From: Candidatus Poribacteria bacterium
Lineage (GTDB): Bacteria; Poribacteria; WGA-4E; WGA-3G
Length of the DNA stretch: 64,000 nucleotides
NCBI GenBank assembly: GCA_958295945.1
Contig: OY282386.1
Span: 1,875,371 to 1,939,370, forward strand
Direction of reading: 5' to 3'
The notes beneath the pieces are model-generated. The model was given only the letters and a program-made list of their open reading frames with translations. It ran no database searches and was not told the origin of the DNA. The translations under genes and the position numbers were made by a program. Shown here piece by piece: positions 45,589 to 55,525 of this stretch (its first letter is position 1; each line of letters begins with the position of its first letter).

Positions 45589-48311
45589 GTTGCATCTTTA
45601 CGCGGATCAATTGCCAGATTTAAGGGTAATAAGAGTAATATGATACTACACAAACCAGTGATTATCCAATCCTTTTGAAGTGGTACAATTCCAATTGTAG
45701 TTTGCATTATTTCAATATACATACCAGACATATAGAGTCCTATCACCACTAAAAAAACAAGTAATAATTGTATGTTAACGAACATCCTTTTGAACAGTGA
45801 TTCCCATGGATAGCGTACACATTGGAAGTAAGAAACCACCTGTGCAAAGAACAGTGTCGTACATGCTGCTGATTGTGCGTCTATGAGAACAAATTCATCT
45901 GAAGTATATGTTATTACCAGAAAATGGATAATCGTCATTAAACTGATGACAACACTTCTACATACAATATCAAACACACCAGTCTTGGGGAGTATAGATG
46001 TAGTTCTACTGGTATTAAACTGGTTCGTATCAACCAATATTTTCTCATATCCTAACCCGATAGCTGGCAGTAGTGTTGTCAAAAATTGCACCCAAATAAC
46101 CTGTTTAAGTGACAGAGGCATTTCATAATCAAATCCTGTGTGTAGTATCAAGCCAAAAATCACAACCAAAAATTGAGTCATCGTGCAAGACAGGCTCCAC
46201 CGAAGAGATCCTGCGAGATTTTGATATACTTGGCGTGCATATATCATACACTCCATTACTGACTTAAATCCTTTATCAACTATCAGACAATCTGCATGGT
46301 CTTGTGCGTAATGCGTAGCATATCTCGTATCAGCGAAAGCGAGGTCTGCAGCAACCATAGCCCGTTGATCAATTGAATTTTGTCCTAAAAAACCAACTGA
46401 ATAATTATGTCGTTTCAAACTCCGAACAATGTTCCGTCTTTGTTCCTGTGTCGGCTGAGAATATGCACTCAAATTAGGAGCTTCTTGATCAAATTCTTGT
46501 GTTGAAAGATGGATGAGTTCTTCTCTTGTTGCGACTGCATTTCGTGTGTGTGCAAGTCCAAGTTCTCTTGCTAAGTCAGTTGTATTTTGCTCATCTCCCT
46601 CACAAATCAGAATGACTTTAATACCTGTGTCAAGGAACGACTTAATTACCGAAATTGTCTCATTCTTATCTGTGACAGAAAAACTGATGTATCCAAGAAA
46701 AGTTGATACACCTTGAACTTCAGGAGGAGACAACGGAATTTCAGAATGTATAGATGCGACTCCGTATACATTTTCTCTGGAATTATCGAGGTATTTTAGT
46801 ATTTCATTACAAATTTCAAACTGTTCGTAGGAAAACTCGGTGATTGCCCCGTTCACAAGGATAGAATCAGATGCATCCAAGACATCGCGTGCATCACCAA
46901 CAATAATATTAAGATACTCATTTTCCCCAGATTTAAACACGTGAAGTTCATACCCAAAGTTTGGGGTCCAAGGGTATTCAGAAACGAGCTGCATGTTTGC
47001 TTTTATATCGTCTAATTGGTATCCGAGTTTTTCCACAGCGTCATGTATAACTTGTTGATGTGATTGTTCTGCGTTGTTTCTATCATAATATCTTTCTCCA
47101 GATGTTCCTAGACCAGCCGTTAATACCAAACCGGGTGCGCCTTGTGGTATATGAAATCCAGGAGGAATATTGCTGACGCGTTTGCTCTTTTCATCAGGCG
47201 GATGATCTTCCAGCGTAGTCAACCATTTTTCCCAAGTTGAACGATTAACAATTTGTTCATCTACAAAGATATTGGAAATTTTCAGAGATTGTGTACTGGC
47301 AATACCGTTTTCATCAGAACAGAAAGCGGTGAGTCGATTCAATTTCTCAAAATTTTGACTGTTTCGTAGTAGTAATCCCCTTTTGATCAGTCCGAAAGAT
47401 CTATAATCTATAATTGTGTTCAATAGGAGAGTAATGTCATAGGGAGTTGCAGCAATAGCATAAAGTAATCCGATTTGAACATATTTTATCAAGTTAGTAG
47501 TGGGATTTTGCGATGATTGTTGCCACCATAAGATTAGACCTGCAATAGTTCCCACGACGAGTCCGGCGAAAATAAAGATATCTTTACTGAACTTTAATTG
47601 GTTTTCAGTAGCAGTGATTTCTTTAGGCATCAGTCGGTCTTCAGCATTTATTTTATGCATTTCCATTTCATCACCGGTTCTGACAACGATAGCATTACCG
47701 ACTCCTGCCTCAACAAAAGTTCCTCCAAAAACCATATTTACCTGTTTTTCTGGTGGTAGTCCAGTTTCTGTTATTTCTTTTACAGTCTTTTTCGCAGCAC
47801 CACTACTTCCGAACAAAGCGGACTCATCAACAGACAATCCATCGGATTTTATGATTCGTGCATCAGCGGGAATATAGTTTCCCTGTCTGAGTACAAGCAG
47901 GTCACCTGGAACAATGTCTGATGGCTCACACTTTTCTTGCTTACCTTGGCGGATAACAGATACTTTGTAACTAAATTTTTCTTGCAGTTGTTTTTGTCTA
48001 ATTTGAAAACGAATTGCAACAAAAGTCGTCCACATTAACGATAAAACAGCAATTGTCCCGACGAGAAATGTAGATTGCCAATCACCGGTAATACCGAAAA
48101 GAACAGCGGCAATTACCAATATTAACAATCTCCAGTTAAAAACCTGTTCAAGATAAGATGCCTTCTTCCAAGGATTCGATTTGGTATTTGAGACATTTTC
48201 GCCGTGTTGATCAATTAACTTTTCAACTTCAGCATGACTCAATCCAGATTCTAGATCTGTGTTGAACTGGTTTTGCAGATAAGATATTGTTTCTGCATAA
48301 AAATTAACCAT
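45585..48311 (-). CDS. P-type-ATPase-like protein lacking catalytic motifs (pseudo-ATPase)
   Basis: A 908-residue protein from the ATG at 48311 (AGGA 7 nt upstream; a GTG at 48329 is less likely). The layout is that of a P2 (SERCA-like) cation pump: an N-terminal cation-ATPase domain, an actuator domain with IVPGDLLVLRQGNYIPADARII, membrane helices, P and N domains, and a C-terminal helix bundle (SLKQVIWVQFLTTLLPAIGLGYE). Every catalytic motif is altered. TGES reads FGSS (167-170), PEGL reads PYDI, DKTGT reads DENGI (333-337), KGAPE is VGDAR, TGD reads EGD in an altered context, and GDGxND reads GQNSID (643-648). Asp333 alone survives. Ion pumping is improbable; a sensor or scaffold role is possible. 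No frameshift or stop is present. Confidence 0.85.
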   Translation of the reverse strand: MVNFYAETISYLQNQFNTDLESGLSHAEVEKLIDQHGENVSNTKSNPWKKASYLEQVFNWRLLILVIAAVLFGITGDWQSTFLVGTIAVLSLMWTTFVAIRFQIRQKQLQEKFSYKVSVIRQGKQEKCEPSDIVPGDLLVLRQGNYIPADARIIKSDGLSVDESALFGSSGAAKKTVKEITETGLPPEKQVNMVFGGTFVEAGVGNAIVVRTGDEMEMHKINAEDRLMPKEITATENQLKFSKDIFIFAGLVVGTIAGLILWWQQSSQNPTTNLIKYVQIGLLYAIAATPYDITLLLNTIIDYRSFGLIKRGLLLRNSQNFEKLNRLTAFCSDENGIASTQSLKISNIFVDEQIVNRSTWEKWLTTLEDHPPDEKSKRVSNIPPGFHIPQGAPGLVLTAGLGTSGERYYDRNNAEQSHQQVIHDAVEKLGYQLDDIKANMQLVSEYPWTPNFGYELHVFKSGENEYLNIIVGDARDVLDASDSILVNGAITEFSYEQFEICNEILKYLDNSRENVYGVASIHSEIPLSPPEVQGVSTFLGYISFSVTDKNETISVIKSFLDTGIKVILICEGDEQNTTDLARELGLAHTRNAVATREELIHLSTQEFDQEAPNLSAYSQPTQEQRRNIVRSLKRHNYSVGFLGQNSIDQRAMVAADLAFADTRYATHYAQDHADCLIVDKGFKSVMECMIYARQVYQNLAGSLRWSLSCTMTQFLVVIFGLILHTGFDYEMPLSLKQVIWVQFLTTLLPAIGLGYEKILVDTNQFNTSRTTSILPKTGVFDIVCRSVVISLMTIIHFLVITYTSDEFVLIDAQSAACTTLFFAQVVSYFQCVRYPWESLFKRMFVNIQLLLVFLVVIGLYMSGMYIEIMQTTIGIVPLQKDWIITGLCSIILLLLPLNLAIDPRKDAT

Positions 48312-48438
48312 GATATTTCCTAACAACACTTTCTTTTGATGATTCTAAATTATATCGTATGTGTAATATAAGGATAATTCCAATTTATGAACTTATTTAT
48401 AAGCACGATTTGATTGAAAACTATTTATTATTGCAATC

Positions 48439-49347
48439 TTATGTCCAGACTTTAGCACCATCAAGGTCAGGACCCAATATCTTTGTTTCGCATCGGATAT
48501 TGTTATTACTAAATGCTTCCTGCATATTTTTACCAACTTGCTCCATGTTGTCAAGACAGTAAGCTGCAATTGTTGGCCCTGCACCACTGAGGGCAATGCT
48601 CAACGCTCCTGCAGAAGTAGCTGCATCAACGACATCATTATATCCAGGGATCAATGTGCTGCGATACGGTTGATGAAGTTTATCATTCATCGCAGTAGAA
48701 AGCAGATCTAATTTTCCAGATGCTATACTTGCCACAAGTAATGAACTACGACTGATGTTATATATAGCATCAGCAAACTCTACATTTTTTGGTAAAATGT
48801 CGCGTGCCTTCTGTGTTGATAAAGTGAATTCAGGGATAGCGAGGACAATGTTTAAATCTGGATCGCAGGGAACCTGTATTGTATGGATATGTTCGTTTTC
48901 TTGGACCGAAATAACTAATCCGCCATATAAAGAGGCAGCGACATTATCTGGATGCCCTTCAATTGCTGTAGCAAAATTGAGCAGTTCTGAACGAGAAAAC
49001 GGATTTCCACACAGAACATTTGCTGTCAATAACCCGCCGAGGATAGCAGTTCCACTACCACCTAAACCACGAATAGCAGGAATACCGTTGGCAATGTTCA
49101 AAATTAAACCATTTGGAAGTTGTTGACCACTTCTTTTATAAACGGATTCTACTGCATGATATGCGATATGATCTGTTGTGCTTGGTATTTTTTCAGCATC
49201 TACACCACTCACAACAACTTCAGTTTTTTTCTCGGATATTTCCAAAGATACGGTGCTATAAAGTTGCAGAGCTAATCCCAGTACATCAAACCCTGGTCCC
49301 AAATTTGTTGTGCTTGCGGGTATTCTCGCTGTAGCTTTTTGAGACAT
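48439..49347 (-). CDS. thrB: homoserine kinase
   Basis: A 302-residue GHMP kinase beginning ATARIPASTTNLGPGFDVLGLAL, as in ThrB. The GHMP phosphate-binding loop is PAIRGLGGSGTA (about 90-101), where the usual GSSA reads GGSGT; the third motif is LSGAGPTIAAY. It phosphorylates homoserine for threonine synthesis. The aminotransferase gene ends 20 bp upstream, probably the same operon. No thrC or hom gene is in the window. Confidence 0.93.
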   Translation of the reverse strand: MSQKATARIPASTTNLGPGFDVLGLALQLYSTVSLEISEKKTEVVVSGVDAEKIPSTTDHIAYHAVESVYKRSGQQLPNGLILNIANGIPAIRGLGGSGTAILGGLLTANVLCGNPFSRSELLNFATAIEGHPDNVAASLYGGLVISVQENEHIHTIQVPCDPDLNIVLAIPEFTLSTQKARDILPKNVEFADAIYNISRSSLLVASIASGKLDLLSTAMNDKLHQPYRSTLIPGYNDVVDAATSAGALSIALSGAGPTIAAYCLDNMEQVGKNMQEAFSNNNIRCETKILGPDLDGAKVWT

Positions 49348-49367
49348 TTTATCTATCCTAATTCTGT

Positions 49368-50540
49368 CTACAATTTGGAAACAGCGGTTTGTATCCTATT
49401 GAGGGCATCCTTTATATTTTCTAAGGAATTTGCATAAGACAGTCTAAGATACCCATCACCGTATTTCCCGAATGCTGTTCCGGGTAAAAGTGCAACCCCT
49501 ACCTCATCCATTAAATAATCAGCAAGTTCTTCACATGAAATTGGTAGTTTGGTTACATTCGGGAATACATAAAATGATCCAAGTGGTTTGACACAAGAAA
49601 TACCGTCAATAGCATTTAATCCATCAACAATGACATCTCGTCGTTGTCTAAACTCTGTAACCATCTGTGATACAAAGGTCTGCGGTCCAGTCAATGCTTC
49701 TATTCCAGCATATTGTGTGAAGGTGGCTGTGCATGAATTTGAGTTGATGGTCAATCGTGTTATCTTATCAGCAATGTGGCGAGGTGCAATCCCGTATCCA
49801 AGTCGCCATCCCGTCATTGCATAGGTTTTTGAATGTCCATCAATTAGAATTGTCTTTTCTTTCATTCCCGGTAGGCTTATGATACTTTGATGCGTGCCTT
49901 CATAGAGTAATCGCGAATAAACTTCATCAGTGAGGATATAGAAGTTATGTTTCTGCGCGAGTTCGGCAATTGCGTTAAGGTCTGCTTCGGTAAGCGTTCC
50001 CCCTGTTGGATTTTGCGGTGAATTGAGAATCAATAACTTGGTTCTGTCAGAAATGGCTTCAACTAGATCATCAATACGGAAGCGAAAGTCAACTTCCTCT
50101 CGGAGTGGCAGAGGAATTGCTTTACCACCGATAAACTCAATGACCGATTCATAGACTGGAAATCCTGGTTCTGGATAGATTACTTCATCCTCATCATCCA
50201 CTAATGCTAAGATAGTAAAGAAGATGATCGGTTTTGCGCCAGGAGTTACTGTGACTTCGTCTGGGTGAATATCAATATTACGAGTTTCACCGATATGTTT
50301 TGCGACAACTTCTCGGAATTCGGGTATTCCTGCGGATGGACAATAACCTGTATGTCCATCTTTCATTGCCTTAAACGCCGCTCCACATATATTCATTGGG
50401 GTCGAAAAGTCTGGTTGCCCAATTTCTAAATGTATAATATCTTTACCTTGTGCTTCTAAACTCTTGGCTTTGGCTAACACCTCAAATGCCGATTCTGTTC
50501 CCAAGCGGTTCATACGCTTGGCGAATGTAGGGCTGCCCAA
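49368..50540 (-). CDS. class I/II pyridoxal-phosphate aminotransferase (aspartate aminotransferase-like)
   Basis: A 390-residue fold-type I aminotransferase. The PLP Lys is K238 in GHSKTYAMTGWRLGYG; SPQNPTGG (174-181) and LTDEVYSRLLYEG hold other cofactor contacts; a C-terminal Arg is in GDGYLRLSY. It starts with TTG at 50540 because AAAGGAGG lies 5 nt upstream; an ATG at 50516 has no such site. It probably uses aspartate or an aromatic or alanine-type amino acid; the thrB neighbour suggests aspartate-family metabolism. Confidence 0.92.
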   Translation of the reverse strand: MGSPTFAKRMNRLGTESAFEVLAKAKSLEAQGKDIIHLEIGQPDFSTPMNICGAAFKAMKDGHTGYCPSAGIPEFREVVAKHIGETRNIDIHPDEVTVTPGAKPIIFFTILALVDDEDEVIYPEPGFPVYESVIEFIGGKAIPLPLREEVDFRFRIDDLVEAISDRTKLLILNSPQNPTGGTLTEADLNAIAELAQKHNFYILTDEVYSRLLYEGTHQSIISLPGMKEKTILIDGHSKTYAMTGWRLGYGIAPRHIADKITRLTINSNSCTATFTQYAGIEALTGPQTFVSQMVTEFRQRRDVIVDGLNAIDGISCVKPLGSFYVFPNVTKLPISCEELADYLMDEVGVALLPGTAFGKYGDGYLRLSYANSLENIKDALNRIQTAVSKL

Positions 50541-50754
50541 AATATCCTCCTTTACCTCTCACTACTTGTTTCAATCCGTGAGAATGCCTTTAGTATTCCA
50601 TTGTTGTATGATGATTGCAGATTTTGCCACGGGTATAGAATAGTAAGACCAATAAATCGCAAGATAGTTCTATACCGTTGTATTTGACGCAATCTGAACA
50701 CATTCAGTTTATGTGAATAATATACATCTCTATGAAAACAGTGTGTAATTAGGT

Positions 50755-51783
50755 CTATTCACTCTTCATGATCAATCCAGTTGAACCTGCTAACCATACA
50801 TGCTGAATATTCAGTGCATGTACTTTCATCATTTTCTGTTTTGTTTCTTTAAGAATCCATGTCTGACCGCCATCTGTTGTAGAGGTGGTGACACCGACAC
50901 CGAATTCACCACCCACTGCCCATCCTACTTTTTCACTTGCAAAACGGACACTTCGGAGTGTCTCTTCAGTTCCACTTATCTGTTTCTCCCATGTTACTCC
51001 ACCGTCTTTTGTATGGAGGATAATACCGTTTTCACCGACTGCCCAACCGGTATCCTTATTTAGCATGTGTATGTCTTCAAGAATATCTTCTTGACCAGTC
51101 TCTTGTGAAATCCACGTTTGCGCACCATCTTCGGTTTTCATGATAACGCTTTTCTGTGTTTTTTCATTGGGAAAAACACGTATACCTACAACAAATCCAG
51201 TCTCTTCATCAAGAAACTGAACAGAATTAAACATAGTTGTCTCATCATCACCAATACCAGAAACGAACTTCCCACCCTCGATGACTTTCCATTGTCGTCC
51301 GCCATTCCTTGTTGAAAGAATAGTTTCATTCTCGCCAACTACGTATCCAACTTTTTCATTGACAAAATTGACACTTGTAAGTGCTAAACCGGGCACCTTA
51401 CTGACTTGAAGTTCCCAATCTTTACCGTTGGTTGTATTGGCAATTAATCCATTCTGTCCTACTGCCCAACCGTGTTCTTCATCAAAAAAGTATAAATCAG
51501 TTAAGTCAGATTCAAGTCTGAGTTCGGATCTGTTCCATGTTTTCCCTCCATTCAACGTAAATCCGATGAAACCGGGATTTTCATAATCTTCAAATGAGGC
51601 TGAACCTACAGCCCATCCTGTTTTTTCGCCAGTAAAAAAGATCGACATATAGTCTCTGATAGCTGTATCATTTTCCTGGAGAACAAGCCATCCAGCTACT
51701 GCTGGTAAGGAAATCAATAAACTAAACATTATAGTAAATACAATGATATGTGAAGAAAATAAAGCCGATTTTATTTTTCTCAT
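50755..51783 (-). CDS. YCF48/BNR-repeat beta-propeller protein, exported
   Basis: A 342-residue protein. The signal peptide (about 9-30, SSHIIVFTIMFSLLISLPAVAG) is followed by a propeller with repeats of the GWAVG / T(T/K)(N/D)GG..W type (GWAVGSASF, GWAVGQNGLI, VGYVVGENETI, GWAVGENGIILHTKDGG, GWAVGGEFGV). This is the pattern of YCF48/HCF136-like and BNR sialidase-like proteins. YCF48 proper assists photosystem II assembly in phototrophs, but many non-photosynthetic bacteria carry such proteins and the function is unknown. AAAGGAG precedes the ATG. It stands alone. Confidence 0.82.
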   Translation of the reverse strand: MRKIKSALFSSHIIVFTIMFSLLISLPAVAGWLVLQENDTAIRDYMSIFFTGEKTGWAVGSASFEDYENPGFIGFTLNGGKTWNRSELRLESDLTDLYFFDEEHGWAVGQNGLIANTTNGKDWELQVSKVPGLALTSVNFVNEKVGYVVGENETILSTRNGGRQWKVIEGGKFVSGIGDDETTMFNSVQFLDEETGFVVGIRVFPNEKTQKSVIMKTEDGAQTWISQETGQEDILEDIHMLNKDTGWAVGENGIILHTKDGGVTWEKQISGTEETLRSVRFASEKVGWAVGGEFGVGVTTSTTDGGQTWILKETKQKMMKVHALNIQHVWLAGSTGLIMKSE

Positions 51784-51954
51784 TTTTTCTCCTTTTCAAA
51801 TTAAATTAGATTAGAATATAAATTATAGTATACTTTTGAAATCATAAATAAGTCAATATTGATATTAAAGTTTCAGAGACTTTTAGTCTGTGGGTTCTAT
51901 CACAATAAATGTCAATATCAAAACAATCCTATCATTTTCAATTCCGAAGTGCAC

Positions 51955-53091
51955 TTACTGCCATTCAATATCATCGATTGATTGCGCGGTTGCCACCTGT
52001 TCAAGAAGTGCGTCAAGACGTGAACGACTCCGCATTCTTGAAACTTTATGAACAACTGTATCTGGCACTTCACCGATACGTAGGTCGAGTAGTTTCAAGA
52101 GAAACTCACGTTTGGCTTGTATCTGTCCACGTTTCTCACCTTGTTTAATGCCTTCATCTATCTTTCGTTCTATAAGTGCTTCTGCGCCTGTCATAATGAA
52201 TCTTTCAACCTCCTTATCATAAGTCTGTGATTGAATGAGTTGTTTCAACTGTTCTTGTTCCATCTTGGGTCGTCTAAAGAATATAAGAAAATACAAATAA
52301 AGTAACTCATGGTTGTGTAGTTCGGGATTTTCAGATGCTATTGTCTCTAAATGTTCAAGTGCGACAACCAATGCTTCTTTCATTGTACTTACATCTGCGT
52401 TTTCTTGTTGCAGCACAGTCATTAACCATCCAAAAGGGTGATCAACTTGAGTAAACGTCTCAATGTCTTCTTCCTTCACACCAAGAAACAAAGTTTCAAA
52501 TGTTGGGACAAAAGGTGTCATCAACTCAGGAATATCCATCGCAGTTGAAAGAGATATTGGTATCTCCCAACGTTGTGCTCCAGTATAATAGACAATCGGT
52601 AGGATGGGTCGCAAACGCCACGTGCTTCTCGGCACTTTACTGTTTTTTTGCTCTTCCAACTGTCCATGCCATATTTGACACATATAGGACAACAACCGAT
52701 ATCCCATAAGGTGGTCAACAGTAGACTGATGTTCTATGAGGATATAAATGGTTAGGTCATCACACAAGGTTGCATCTTGGAATGGCACAGTAAACACCAT
52801 ATCAGAAACTAAATCACGCAATGTATTATCAACAATATTTCTATTTACTATTTTAGTCTGCGTAAAGTCAAGGTGTTCTGCAAGTTCACTTGCAAGAATG
52901 AGAACTAACCCTTGTAAATTCTCTGCTTTCTTGAATAACCATCTTGCACTTTTGTCCGCAAAATGCCCAACTTTCGGATTAAATAAAGTACGTATCTCTT
53001 CTAAATCAGCAATTTTCGTATCTGTTTGCACTTTATCTCCTGGACCATAGCGTTGATTGTATAGACTAACATTAATCAGTACAGATGTCAA
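51955..53091 (-). CDS. Rpn/YhgA-type PD-(D/E)xK nuclease ('transposase_31' family)
   Basis: A 378-residue protein of the Rpn family of recombination-promoting DNases. The nuclease core lies in the first about 160 residues: FTVPFQDATLCDDLTIYILIEHQSTVDHLMGYRLLSYM gives Asp and the E-H-Q variant of the ExK motif, then LRPILPIVYYTGAQRW. A charged C-terminal tail (ALIERKIDEGIKQGEKRGQIQAKREFLLKLLDLRIGEVP) is typical. The start codon appears to be TTG at 53091 with no strong ribosome site, so the true start may differ. It carries no terminal repeats and is not an IS. Confidence 0.85.
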   Translation of the reverse strand: MTSVLINVSLYNQRYGPGDKVQTDTKIADLEEIRTLFNPKVGHFADKSARWLFKKAENLQGLVLILASELAEHLDFTQTKIVNRNIVDNTLRDLVSDMVFTVPFQDATLCDDLTIYILIEHQSTVDHLMGYRLLSYMCQIWHGQLEEQKNSKVPRSTWRLRPILPIVYYTGAQRWEIPISLSTAMDIPELMTPFVPTFETLFLGVKEEDIETFTQVDHPFGWLMTVLQQENADVSTMKEALVVALEHLETIASENPELHNHELLYLYFLIFFRRPKMEQEQLKQLIQSQTYDKEVERFIMTGAEALIERKIDEGIKQGEKRGQIQAKREFLLKLLDLRIGEVPDTVVHKVSRMRSRSRLDALLEQVATAQSIDDIEWQ

Positions 53092-53133
53092 TCATGGAGT
53101 ATTCTTTAGCTAAGCCCCCTAATAAACACATAC

Positions 53134-54543
53134 TTATTTCGCTACAATTATGGTGCCAGTGGTATAACTCGTCCCAACCTGCAATTGATAGATGTAAATA
53201 CCACTTTCAACTATCTCACCGCTTTCATCTTTGCCATCCCAACGAAGTTCGTCTTCATCAAGTTGTGCAGTTAGAGATTTTACAAGAACACCATTTAGAT
53301 TAAAGAGAAGTACATTGAATTCTCCTTCACTGTCTTCAATTGTCCGTTTTGGAAAAACTACGGTGTTGAAGTCCGAATCACCGGAAAGGGGTGTAAATGG
53401 ATTTGGGAATGGTCTATCAAATACTCTAAGTCTTTTCTTTGCAGGTGCAGATTCATTTCCTGCCTCGTCAATTGCGGTCACAGCATAAGTAAATGTAAAA
53501 CTACCTTTTGGAATTTGTCTTTGATCAAAGTATTTGTACTCAGATGTTCCGTTTGCAGCGTTATCAACAGTAATCTCACCTTCAGTCAGTGGTTCAAGCG
53601 TTGTAGCCTCTGATGAACCGAACGATATTTTATACTTAACTACATCACGACTAACACTTGCATTCCAATTCAATTCTATACCTTCCATTTTAGCATCAAT
53701 TTTTATTGATGTTGGTGGTAAAGGTGCAGCAGAATCTTCTGTCACAATTACTTTCTGCTGAACGGAGCGTTCAGATTGCAAGAAAATGGACTTATATGCA
53801 GTTATCTGATATGTATGTTCTCCTGGTGGAACATTGACATCCCGAAATGTAGTGGATGCGCGATTTTCTACATTGATTACAGTTTCTACATCTCTATAAA
53901 TGATATATCCATTGACATCAGGATCTTCTGTTTTTTGCCAACGGAGCGTCACATCATTTTCTCCGGTAGTATCGGGGACAGCAGTGAATGAAGTAACAGG
54001 AGCAGGGGGTACATTTGGAATGACTTGTAATGTAAAATCGTCATTGTTTAGTTTAGAATCTGCTTGTCCTGGACGGATAAATTCTCCGATAGGCGTATCT
54101 TCATTGTTGCGTAAAATTACTTTAAATCCAGCTAAGAAGATTGTGTTAGGCGTGCGTGCATCAAAAGCAATGTCATATATAGAATTCTGAAAATCTCTGA
54201 TGTCCTTTTCAAGTTCCACACGTATGACATTTCCGCCAGAAATGTTGACGGTAGCCAGTAGTTTTTCCCCATCGCGCGTGATGCCTTTAAAATCTGTTGC
54301 TTTTGTTTCAAAACCTTTAGGCATTGTAATTTCAATAGTCTTAATTTCTTCACCTGGTTCTGCTAAAGACCTATCAATTGAAAGTGTAACAAGTAATGGT
54401 ACCGTTGAACTTGCTGGAACAATACCCTTGGATTCACCCACGACGTTAATCTCTCCGATAGAAGTTACCGCACTAAAACTCTGTGGTATTGCAATTACTA
54501 TTATACAGATGATGAAAAAAGTATTTAGAAGAGTGTCTTTCAT
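53134..54543 (-). CDS. exported fibronectin type III protein with FlgD/T9SS-like C-terminal domain
   Basis: A 469-residue protein. The signal peptide is about 1-25 (LLNTFFIICIIVIAIPQSFSA). A cohesin-like beta domain (about 28-165) and two FN3 domains (about 175-265 and 270-380, PPAPVTSFTAVPDTTGENDVTLRW, LPPTSIKIDAKMEGIELNW) follow. The last about 85 residues (FPNPFTP, FNLNGVLVKSL, WDGKDESGEIVESGIYIYQL) match the FlgD-Ig/type A sorting-like domain seen at the C-terminus of T9SS cargo. The upstream PorV-like gene is 17 bp away, consistent with a shared secretion role. Confidence 0.82.
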   Translation of the reverse strand: MKDTLLNTFFIICIIVIAIPQSFSAVTSIGEINVVGESKGIVPASSTVPLLVTLSIDRSLAEPGEEIKTIEITMPKGFETKATDFKGITRDGEKLLATVNISGGNVIRVELEKDIRDFQNSIYDIAFDARTPNTIFLAGFKVILRNNEDTPIGEFIRPGQADSKLNNDDFTLQVIPNVPPAPVTSFTAVPDTTGENDVTLRWQKTEDPDVNGYIIYRDVETVINVENRASTTFRDVNVPPGEHTYQITAYKSIFLQSERSVQQKVIVTEDSAAPLPPTSIKIDAKMEGIELNWNASVSRDVVKYKISFGSSEATTLEPLTEGEITVDNAANGTSEYKYFDQRQIPKGSFTFTYAVTAIDEAGNESAPAKKRLRVFDRPFPNPFTPLSGDSDFNTVVFPKRTIEDSEGEFNVLLFNLNGVLVKSLTAQLDEDELRWDGKDESGEIVESGIYIYQLQVGTSYTTGTIIVAK

Positions 54544-54560
54544 AGTATATATTCCTTTCT

Positions 54561-55517
54561 TTAGAACAGTAGATTTACCGAGAAACGTTGTGTTGTGTTA
54601 TCCTGTAACTCACCTGTTAGCAACTGAAAACCGTAATCAAGTTGTAGTGCAGTGCCACTTATTGGGATCTTTGCACTTCCACCAAGGTTGAGTGTATTTG
54701 CTGAATTTCCACTCAACTTCATACCATAGCCGCCTCGCACACCGATGGATGGGTTCACCCACATTTCCACACCGATTCGTGTGTAAAGTTCACTACTACG
54801 GGATAGTACATCTACTGTAGCCAAAGTTTCTTTTAAAATATTCGTGATAGCAGCACCCTGTGCACTCATCTCTGCAATAGCTTCAAGTTTGTAAGCGATA
54901 CCCGCTCTGATATTTATAGGTATCGTATCCGTTTCTTCATTTGAAATGCTAACATCTGCAGGAATTAAATTCTCTATTGACAAACCGAGACTTAGGCTCT
55001 TCACTAGTTTTGCTAATAGACCGACATCAAGCGAAACAGCAGAACTTGATGTTTCTGTGAAATATGGGTTTGAAGCAACAAATTCGTTTTCAGAGTCATA
55101 ATTTGTGCTGAAATACTTTATGTTTAGTCCCAACCCTATTTGCTGTAACAGTGTTCGTGCATAAGTAACCCGAATTGATTGTTCCTGATAAATGTCGGAG
55201 CTTTCAGATAGGATGCCGATGTTTGCACCGAGAGTTCCTATACTACCTATAGGTATAATCCCACTAACCGTGCTGTAGTTAACGAGATCGTTAAATCGCT
55301 GAGCATACGTTGCCCCAATCTGAATCTCTTCAATATATGCCAATCCAGCGGCGTTATAGTTTGCAGCGTTACTATCATCGGCAATTGCAACAAAAGCCCC
55401 ACCAAGACCGAGAGGACGCGCCCCAACACCGATATCATTAAACGCAGCATTTGCTGATGTACCGAAGTATAGTAACAATATCAGCATGTAGTAACTTTTC
55501 AATTTTATTCTTAACAT
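54561..55517 (-). CDS. PorV/PorQ family outer-membrane protein
   Basis: A 318-residue barrel protein. The signal peptide ends at SANA (about 24); the family signature GVGARPLGLGGAFVAIADDSNAANYNAAGLAYIE follows; the last strand ends FSVNLLF with terminal Phe, as in outer-membrane barrels. PorV in Bacteroidota carries T9SS cargo to the sortase; distant homologues occur widely. Pcm lies 8 bp upstream and the FN3/CTD gene 17 bp downstream. AGGAG precedes the ATG. Confidence 0.88.
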   Translation of the reverse strand: MLRIKLKSYYMLILLLYFGTSANAAFNDIGVGARPLGLGGAFVAIADDSNAANYNAAGLAYIEEIQIGATYAQRFNDLVNYSTVSGIIPIGSIGTLGANIGILSESSDIYQEQSIRVTYARTLLQQIGLGLNIKYFSTNYDSENEFVASNPYFTETSSSAVSLDVGLLAKLVKSLSLGLSIENLIPADVSISNEETDTIPINIRAGIAYKLEAIAEMSAQGAAITNILKETLATVDVLSRSSELYTRIGVEMWVNPSIGVRGGYGMKLSGNSANTLNLGGSAKIPISGTALQLDYGFQLLTGELQDNTTQRFSVNLLF

Positions 55518-55525
55518 ATTTTCTC

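Noticed and set aside
54200-54691. 163-codon plus-strand open frame
   Set aside because: Antisense to the FN3 and PorV-like genes, which have clear domains.
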